DNA of 64,000 nucleotides from Strongylocentrotus purpuratus (taxonomy: Eukaryota > Echinodermata > Echinoidea > Camarodonta > Strongylocentrotidae). The notes below the pieces were generated by a model, which was not told the origin of the DNA, made no database searches, and saw only the letters and a program-made list of their open reading frames with translations. Made by a program: the position numbers and the translations under genes. Below, in pieces: positions 19,622 to 29,859 of this stretch (position 1 is the first letter of the stretch; every line of letters begins with the position of its first letter). The stretch lies in NCBI RefSeq assembly GCF_000002235.5, contig NW_022145547.1:1980001-2044000 (forward strand), in the 5' to 3' direction.

Positions 19622-22600
19622 CTAGACAGGAAATAAATGTGACGAATAATACAAAAACGTGACAGGAAAATCACCTCTATGCTTCCGGTTGTCATATTTC
19701 TTAATCTTTTTTTAATTATATGAAACGTATTAGTAGTAAGGTAAGGTCTTTTCTCGTTTTTGTTTCCTGTTTTTTTTCGGCTCCTCCTTCTCTATCATTT
19801 TCTTGTTGTACTCTTATTTTTATTCTGCTGTCTTTCTTTGATGTTTTCTGTATATCTCCTACTTTGATATTCCCCTTCGAAGTCCTTTCAATACATTCTC
19901 TCTGCTTTGATGTTCTTCGTACAATTTCGCGACCAGGGGGTGTTTTTACAAAGATCCTATTAAAGTCGAACTTAACTCTAGGTTGGACTTTAAACAATTA
20001 TGGAGAGCCATTTGTAGTATCAAAATAAAATATATTCAACTGTGAAAATTCAAATATTTTAGACTTTTTATAAATTCCACATCAAGACCATGAAAGCTTC
20101 TTGATAAAAGAAATCATGAATGATTTGAATCAACATGTTATGCCCTTTAAAATAACTTGTGCACAACATTTTCATAGATGCTAACGGCTTTCCATAATTG
20201 TTAAGTCCAACTTAGAGAAAATTCTAACTTATGATCTTTGTGAAACACCCCCAAGTGATCCATAACTGCTCTTGGCTTCATACTCAGATGAAGCGTCTGA
20301 ATCCTAAGGATAGTTTCTTGCATTTGGTCTGAGCCACAACTGTGGCCTTTTTTACGACCACACTGCATTTGATGTCCACCACGATCACAACAGATTATGA
20401 TAAGGCGTTTAATCACAGAAGATCTTGCCCCTCTGTTGACATACATGGGAAAATCCACATGGAAAAAACTTCTTCATACCCGTAATACCTTGTCCCTCTA
20501 TATGGTCTTTCATGGAACATGATTGTGGAACGTCAGATACACGTATTAGGAGCTCCTATAGGAAATATATTCATTCAGATGGTCATATCTCAGCCAATAC
20601 TTAACATATTCAATTGGTTTTCGACATTTGGACATTATTTTTGATGCTCCTTCGGAAAATGAAGACAAAATTGAGAAATTCTAAAAATAGATTTTTATGA
20701 CGTCACTGCTTCGGTACTCTATTGCCCCTCTCTTGTCTCGCTTGGACAGCCACAGCGATAAACCTATACCCATTATATTGAAACCCTATAGTTTTAATTG
20801 GACAGTCGATTGGGAGAGAATTCTTATAATTCCATGTAGGCCTGTCCTGCTGTCTTACTTGGACGGACATTCTTGTGGAAAGGCGTAATTACCTTGTCCC
20901 TCACTAGTTTGACAGTCACACGGAAAGGCCGTTTTCTATACCTAGTAAGGTCTCGGCATTAAGGCCTTTAATGTATTACCTGGACAGCCACGTGACGAGG
21001 TGTTTGGACCCCTATGGACTTCTGAGATGGTCCTCCGTTCTTCTTGGTCTCATGTACCGGCTCCTGGTAGTCGTGCTCTACTGCCATCTTCTTCAAGGGG
21101 ATCTCGTCTGCAACCGAGACTCCATTGGTGTTTGCGTAGTACTCCTTCTCAAGATTTGCCTCGAACTCTGCAGCCTTTTGCCTGTAAGGATGAAACATAA
21201 TACGAAACATGAAGGGGAATAAGGTACCCGATAGGACATTAGGGACTTTTAGATTCTGCACGACGAGAACGTGGACTGCCCTTTTAAGGCAATGTGACGT
21301 CACTGCCAGTGCCTTGAAAGGACGTCACATTGCCTTAAAAGTGCAGTTCACGTTCTCGTCGTGCAGAATCTAAAAGTTCCTATTATTGTGTCGCGGGTTA
21401 TTAATTCCTTGTTCTGTGATTTCACAGTGAAGTTCATCTTATGGATTCACAAAACAGGATTTTTTATAATCAGGAGCATGAAAGCATTTCATCAAATAAT
21501 CCATATACATGTACAACAAAGTCCATGATGAATGCATAAGCAGGCAGAAACGCCCTATGACAATATTGCTGTCATTGATGGTATGATACTACAGGCAAGA
21601 TAGGGAAATAATGTAGTGGGCTATTTAAGTTCAAAATAGTATTCTTATCCATTGATAGAGTGTAATTCTTCGTATAGAGCTATTTCCCCCCGTAAAGTGC
21701 AGAAACGAATTTCTTGCGGACAGCCAACAGTTTCAAGACTTTCTTGTAGTGAGAGCAGTGAGAGTAAAAGCAAAGAACAAAATGAAACAAGTTCATATCG
21801 ATAACTTCTTTGTTTAGTGAGTGGCAATTACACTCAACCAGAACTGCTTTTTAGAAATTGTGCTTAATATTGTGATGCTTGTGCTCAATTGCACCTTATG
21901 CTTGCAAACTTACTTTCGCCAATCACTGGTCAACACCATGGTGCAGTAGATGAAGATGAGTAGGCCCACATAGCCGATGATAGCTATAGCCCAAGCAGGA
22001 ATAGCCAGTGGATAGGTTGATTCAGGCTCTATGGGAGTGACGACCCAACCCGCACCCATGGCGTCGTTGATATCCTCGTTGTTGATCTTGATCATGAGGT
22101 ATAGCTCTTGTTTGCGGAGAGCTACCGGCATGTACTCCGATCGAGATGGGTTCAGGATGAAGAAGTTGAATCCCTTATCATTAGTAACGGTGTTACGAAT
22201 ACGCTGGACAATGATCACGTGCTCAGGCCTAATGGGGGAAACCGACAATAACAAAACATGGATCGATATGATATTAGTGAAGAGAGAGAAAAAGCAAAGA
22301 TGAAGAGAAAGATGAGAGAAAGAGAAAGAAAAGGAGAGAGAGAGAGAGAGAGATGAAAGATAACAGGAGAGAGAGAGAGAGAGAGGGTGGGGAGGGAGGG
22401 AGAGAGAGAGAGAGAGAGAAAGATATTGAGAGAGAGAGAGAGAGAGAGAGAGAACGAGAGAGAGAAGGGACACACACAACCAGTTTAAATTCCACTAGGA
22501 ATCTTTTGGAGGAACAACAACCAAGTAACCACACTCATCCATGCAACAGCGAAACACAATGGAGTGTAGAAAGAAGAGGCTAGTTCTTAGACAATACTTT

Positions 22601-25317
22601 CAATCATTTTAAGATAAACATGAATAGAATGAATGAATGGATGGTTTGCGCAATAAAACGTGTCTCCTGTACTCCTTAGAAATAAGTTTGGCACACATCG
22701 AAAAATTGACTTTTTCCGCCCCGTTACTTTGCAAATTTCATTTTTAGAACTCATCTTTTGATCCCATCTTCCCAATTAAAAATATCATAATCAATGCAAT
22801 CGAGAAAATTGATCAAAATTGACGGAATATATCAGTGAATGGCCGTCCTCGGACTTTTGGATTCTTCATTTCAATAGTTTATGTTAGTCTGCTTTTCAAT
22901 CTAGTATATAACTGAAGTACATTCATAAGTTTTTATTTGGATTTTCTATTGCTTAGTTTTTACTTTAAAATTTACGAATTGGCCTCTTTTTGCCGGATCC
23001 CGCCTTGGTCCGATTGCACTAAAACGACTGTTATCCGTTTGTTCTTTGTATAGGATCACCTTAACCCTAATAAGGCCAGGCTATTTGAGGTCTTAGTATG
23101 GCCGGGGGGGCATTATGGCCCCCCTTAAGATCTCGGCCGCGAAGCGGCCGATCGCCGCGAAAATTTGCACGCATGTTAAGTGAAGTGTATAGAATAATAT
23201 GATAATTTCAATTTTTTGAAAAATTCACTCATTTGCATATTTAAGGTAATTTATGCAAATAAAGTCATAAAACTCACATTTTTACCCATAAATCATATAT
23301 TATTCATAATTAGGCATTCTTTTTCACTACATGTATTCATTAGACCATTCTGAATAATAATACAACAAAAAAAATTGGAATAGCCAGCTTATTACTTATG
23401 TTATCCCTTGTTTTTTTAATAATTTCTTATGTATTTCATTGTTTTTTTAACTTATGTATTTCATTGTTTTTGTTGTTTTATTTCTTTTCTTACTACAATT
23501 CAACTATTTTGACACCCAAAACAACCACCTAAACTTTAAACAAGACCCAATAACCCATGTTTGATCTGTTTTTAGGAAAAATGACTTTTCCATATGTTTT
23601 GTACACAAATCACGAAAATGAGCGATTTTCGGGCTGACATGCAAAGACAAAAGGTCACGTGACCTTGTAACCGTAGGTCCAATTTTCAAAAAAATTCTTT
23701 TAAAAATTGCGCAAGACTCAAAAGAAAAAAGTCAGCGAGTGGCGGGGCGCCATCCATATGCGTTCTCGAGCAATCAGAAAAATCGTGGAGGGGGGGGGGG
23801 GGGGTGGCCATAATGCCCCCCGGCCTTATTAGGGTTAAAAGACCAGGGGGGGGGGTGTTTCATAAAGCTGTTCGTAAAGTTACGCATGGCTTTATAGATG
23901 ACTTGTATATATATGAAGTGCCAGATAGAATGCCCAAAGTTTTTCCTGATATTTCCAATAACCTCAATTAAATTATGGCAAAAAATATACTTTGCACTAA
24001 GAATGTTTGTTATAATAAGAATATCAAACTACATCTGCACAGTTCAACTTTATTTGATGCAGTTAATAATGATTGAGCATCCCATTTGGCTTTTATATAC
24101 AAGTCGTTCGTAAAGTCATACGTAACTTTACGAACAGCTTTATGAAACACCCCCAGGTACATTTCGCCCCCTCCCCGGAGATGCTGCCCATTTATTTATC
24201 AGTTACTGGATACGTCACGTTAATGTTATTATAATAATGTATAGAATTGACGCAATATACTTACAAAACTTCTAGATAAACATAATTGTTGGTCATGTTG
24301 GCGATCACCTCTTGGAAGTGTTCTGTTTCCACGTCAGTTAAAACCTGAAAAACATGATTTTTTGGGGAGTTGATTTATATGTTTCTTGCATCTGCAATAG
24401 ATGTATTGTATTGTATTGTATTTATTAAACTTCATTGATGTACAAAAGTTGTACATGTTTGGAAACATATCATATAAATCAATTTACAATGTAATGTATT
24501 TAGTTATAACCACTTTTTTCGGTGATAACGTATTGTTTGAGGTCTTTCTTGTGCAGTGACGGTGGAACTTAAGGCCCGAATTCAAATGGGAGGTTTGTCG
24601 ACAACCTAGGTTTATGTGCGTCATATGACGCGTTTCGACGCGTTTTTACAAACCAGGTTTGCTTGTAAAAAAAACGCGTCGAAACGCGTCATATGACGCA
24701 CATAAACCTAGGTTTGTCGACAAACCTTCTTTGTGAATAGGGCCTAATGTCTAAAGGCTGCTTTAGATACGAGAGGGTAAACCGTCGCAAAAAAAGAAAG
24801 TTCCTGCGCTTAATCACGGAGCTCTGTGGTGTAAGACAAACATTATTGAGCGTATTACTCCTGACGTCAACATTAATATTAAGAAGAAAAAAGCGCCGCT
24901 ATTTTGACGCGTCATATCTGAAAGAGGCTTGAGGGTAAACAAAAATGAACTATTGAGCGTTTGTTTCGAATTGTGGCATTTGCCTCATAGTTTTGCAGAA
25001 ATGAATTTTGAAAGTGAATTACTTCAATATTCGCTCTGCAAAAAATGTATCCCTGGTTTAAAACAAGGAAATGATGGTGTCGCGGAAATTTAATCAATGA
25101 GTTAGAAACTGAACTTTTACATCGGAACATCTACTGGTTTCTTAATCTCACACACAGGCTTACATGGATAACTCCATGGATATACCGATTGAATACATTC
25201 GAGTCCATGCAGACCTAGGCAAATCTCTTGCCCGAGTAAAATTTACAATCATTAGATATTTTGTTATTACAATGTAATTCATAATGTATGAAGTGGCAGA
25301 GGGAGAAAAAAGAAAGG

Positions 25318-25350
<33 letters not shown>

Positions 25351-25368
25351 GGGGAGGGAGAGAGAGAG

Positions 25369-25414
<46 letters not shown>

Positions 25415-28400
25415 GGCTCATACGTCAAGAGGTTTTTAAATATTCTGAAATTCATGTTCTACTTTGATTCATCTAGGCGGCCTTCGATGGTTAAAGTATC
25501 AATAAATAAAGAGAGTACTTACGTCCTTTTGGCCCTCAAATATCACAGCTATGGCACCTATATTGATGAATTCTTCGCACTGGAGACAGAGCAAGAAAGG
25601 TTTAAAAAAAAGGGGAAAAGGTTTTTTTTTAAGGGGGAACAAAGGTAAAGAAAAAGTATCGATGAAGAAACGTGATCCCAATCGCATAATGGTGTTTATC
25701 AGGCAAATGATGTTTCTTGCGAACGTACGCAACTGTTTCGGTTGATTTATTATAAAAGATCAAATTAAGACAGATTTTCTTCAGGACTATTCTTTAACAG
25801 TAGCCACAATTGCTATACAAAATTATCTGCGCCGGCGCGGGCGGGTTCTCATATAATACCCTTCCCTCTAATTATTCATAAAATAAAAGAGCTTAGTACC
25901 ACTCAGACACGAACCGATTGAATGCATCAGCAGAAACGCACCTTACTATCTACTGCATCATTGTTCACCTATCTCATCCCCTCTATCAGCAAGTTATTCC
26001 TGTATCCCTCAATCTACCATCCGATCATTTTCTTCTATTTCATTGCTATTACCTAATTACTGTAATGAATTTATATGAATTATTAATGATCGTTGTAATG
26101 TGCTATTAGTGCACTTATTACGTGTTTTTTAATTATAAATTCTACCGCGAATTAGCCCTTGTGTAGCGAAAGTGTTTTAATACAATAAATATCTTTTGAA
26201 TTCAAATTCAATTTAAATCTATTTCTCAGGAAAACTGTAAATATCTCAGATGCTTTTTGCAACCTATGTCATGAGGCATTCCCGTTATTAAACACGACAG
26301 CCTTAAAAAAGCAAGGAAACCAGTCAGAGCACACGAGCACCTCAATTGAGTTTAACGCCTTTCTTGCCCTGATACACTATGTTAAGTATAACATGCTCCG
26401 TCTCCGAGAGTCTGTTGTTCTCAAATTATAGTTTGCTGCTGACATGCGATACCATACTAATTAAAAAAAGTGCACATAGAGGGCGCAGATAATGAAAAAC
26501 TGAGTGACAAATTTGAAAGAGCATAGAATTCAAATGACAAATTCGTCTTTGTTTGACCAAAATCGATTCAGAAACGGCGGAAAGATCCATAAATATAACC
26601 ATGCATTTTTTATATTAGTGGGGCCCTACAAATATTCGATAATTTTAAACCAGCCGTTGAAAAAATGAAATAGCGCCTTATACGTTTTATTACAGCCAAT
26701 GCCAAGGTTGGATTTTTTTTGGTCTTTTTCGTGTTGGTTAAAAATAATACGCACAACCAGCCGGCCCGTGTGCGTCTTCTTTTTTCGTACCACAGCCAGC
26801 CAAGATTTGAGCTCGCGAATGAAACCTGCGCATGCGTACATGGAATCCGGTAGGGTTGTTAATAGGGTGATAGTAAGTATACAAATCAACCTTTCATCAA
26901 CCCATCGTTAGCTCAATCGGTAAAGACAGCGTAATACTAACAGAACCTTGGAATTGACTGGAGTGTTCGAATATCAGTTTATTCAGTTTTGTTGCCTTTA
27001 TAAATTGTGAGGCAAAGCAATACATAATCAAAGTCTAATTGTTTGTGACCTCTTTGCTAGCTTTCGTAGCTTGTTATTATGTATGCAAATGAGTACATAC
27101 TGGAATCTGGGCTCGCTGTGGTACGAACAAATAAGACGCGGCCCGGGTATTGTTATTATTAATTAATTTATTAATTAACGGTCACCGTATTTTTTTGAGA
27201 ATGGAGCTGAATTAGTATGATCGGATTTAATCTAAATTTCACACATTTTGGGGTCTAAAATTACCTTCATAGCAATTTTAGGTCCTAAAAAGGCACTAGA
27301 AATGTCATAAATAAGCATAAAAGCAATAATAACATGTACTTTCAAGGCACTTGCGATCTTAATCAAGAACTCAACTAAAACAATGTACTGTTATCATTGT
27401 TATTATTATTATTATTATAATAATGAAATACATGTATACTCTTGAAATCATAACAAATATTATTGAATCATGAAAATACCTTGAAATCGTGAACACTCTG
27501 TAGACTCGTAAAATGACTGAAAGAATTGATGTTTTTGTTAAAATACTATGTAATCATTAAGATAATAATTATGGTATAGTGAAAAAAGACATTGTTATTC
27601 AGACATTATAAGCACCGTAAAGTTACAGTAACATAGTAAAACAGCATCACAAACATTGTTACTTTTCAACATAAATATAAAAAAACAAACAAAAAAAACA
27701 AAAAAAAAAACATTGTTACTTTTCTATGGACATCATGAGGACACTATATCGACATTTTGAATAAAGTATAGACAGAGTTTTGAAACTTAGAAGGAGGAGA
27801 CAATGAAACTCACGTCTGTGTCCGAGATACCTGTAGAAGGATCACATGTACCCTCGAGATCTGAAAGTGATAAAAGGAAATTGAAAAAAATAAAAAATAG
27901 ATAGTAGGCAAAACAGATGAACGTATTGTATATATCTGGATTATTTAAAATATTATACAGACTATTTGTTAATTGTTAATCGCAACTTATTTGCAATTGA
28001 TATCAATCGCAACTATAATACATATTAAAAGAAAAGAGACGGAAAACCTGCCATTGATAGAATGACTAGTGATTGATTTGGATTAATCGTAACTCTTTAC
28101 AGGACGGAGCCCTGGACCAGGCGCGGATCCGGGGGGTGGGCCGAGCTGGCCTTGCCCCCCCCCCTCCTTGACAAAAAAAAGAAGAGAAATTGTGACCAGA
28201 AATTTTCTTTTTTGCTCAAGGGGAAGGGGGAGGGGGGTGTTAAGTAAAACAAAAAGAAGTGCTCACTATCGGCCAGCGCAATTTTCAAATGTTTGGGGTC
28301 AAAATATAGAAGAACAAAGCTTAGTGTTCACTACCCCCCCTCCCCTCCCCCCTCCCTCCCCCCCCCCCCCCCTGAGTGAAATATCGACCGGCACGATTTT

Positions 28401-29819
28401 CAAATTTCAGCACACTAAATTTCAGATTGATTACAAATTTGGGCCTCCCCCTAGGAAATTAGATCCGTGCCTGCCCTGAACTAATCTCCCGACGCCCCTA
28501 ATGTTGGCAGGGAGGTATTGGTAAGCAAACATTAGCCACGGGTTTTATGTACTTTAGGGTGAGAGTTATTAGGGTTAGGGTTCCGGTCGGGGTTTAGGTT
28601 AAGGTTAGATATATAGTATTAGGCCTAGGGTTGACGTTAAGAAAGCAGCTAGTGTGGGAATTGACGTAGAGCAATGTTATTGTTGGAGGAGCTTGTGTAC
28701 ACAGAGATTTAAAGTTAAAGTTAAAGTTAAAGTTACAACAGAGAGTTAAAGTCCTATGGGTCACTAGTCTTGTCGTAGGGCACTTGTTCTTGGGGTTGCA
28801 GTCTGAGGGATATTTCCCACATAGTCCAGGGACAGTTGGCTGGATAGGCTAAATTAGATAAAACACAAAAGGGGGAAAAGTCCATAAAGCTCGTAAACTG
28901 ATCAATGACCGTAATATGCATTACTGAATTGAATTATTTGTCATTATAAAAGGGCATTCAATGCTTGGTGCGCCATTTCTAAAGGGAACCATGACCTCAT
29001 GCTTAATGATACAAAAGACGCATCGGTCTTTTCACCAAGTACATGTTTCTTACAAAAGTGCCTTTGGGGACCCTTAATGGTATAAACCAGTTTTGGAAAC
29101 GCCCCCTCTCAACAAATGAAATTGAAGCTCTTGTTACCAATCATGTGAAAGAATATGTTTTGACTAATACGTGATGATACAAATTTTGCCGGGAAACCCC
29201 CAACTAATTGATTTATTTGGTAAGTTATTATATCTATCCGGACTGGATAGATATCCAGTAGTCCCATATACATCTTTCTGTGTACAGTGCTTGTAACTTT
29301 ACCAAGACTGGGCCAAATTTCTTATCATTTTGCTGATTCCAGATTCTTGCAGTACACACCAATACTTATATGCTAGATGATCAACCTTTTCTGATCGATT
29401 CAACAACGTTTCTTTCACAATGCAATCGCATGACTAGAACTGGTCTATATCTTTAATTGTGATGTCACGTTTCTCGGAAGATTAATGTACGGATTGAGGA
29501 GGACGAGGGGAAGGGCAGATCAATAGGCATATTAATCTCTTGCTGTGAATGTCCTTTTCACTTTTTTATAATTTGGGTGGCATATTATCAAAGGAGGCTG
29601 GGGTATTTTATTGGTCAAGTCGAAATAGAATATGTGATTGCAAACTACGTGGGACCAGCCTTTAAGGATGATAAAGAAACAGAAGGAGCAGAATAAGGCG
29701 AATATATAATGTACCTGACGAGAGGGCGAGAAAGAGAGAGAGAGAAAGAATTTCAAAATTCGAAGACAGAATAAGTTTTTAAGGGGAAAAACAGGGGACA
29801 GACAAAGGCTAGAAAGAAA

Positions 29820-29859
<40 letters not shown>

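Noticed and set aside
19262-19636. 124-codon plus-strand frame
   Set aside because: It is antisense to the last exon of gene 2, whose minus-strand reading has correct splice phase and a sensible acidic tail.
22031-22303. Plus-strand frame opposite gene 2 exon 5
   Set aside because: Antisense shadow of the collectrin-like exon.
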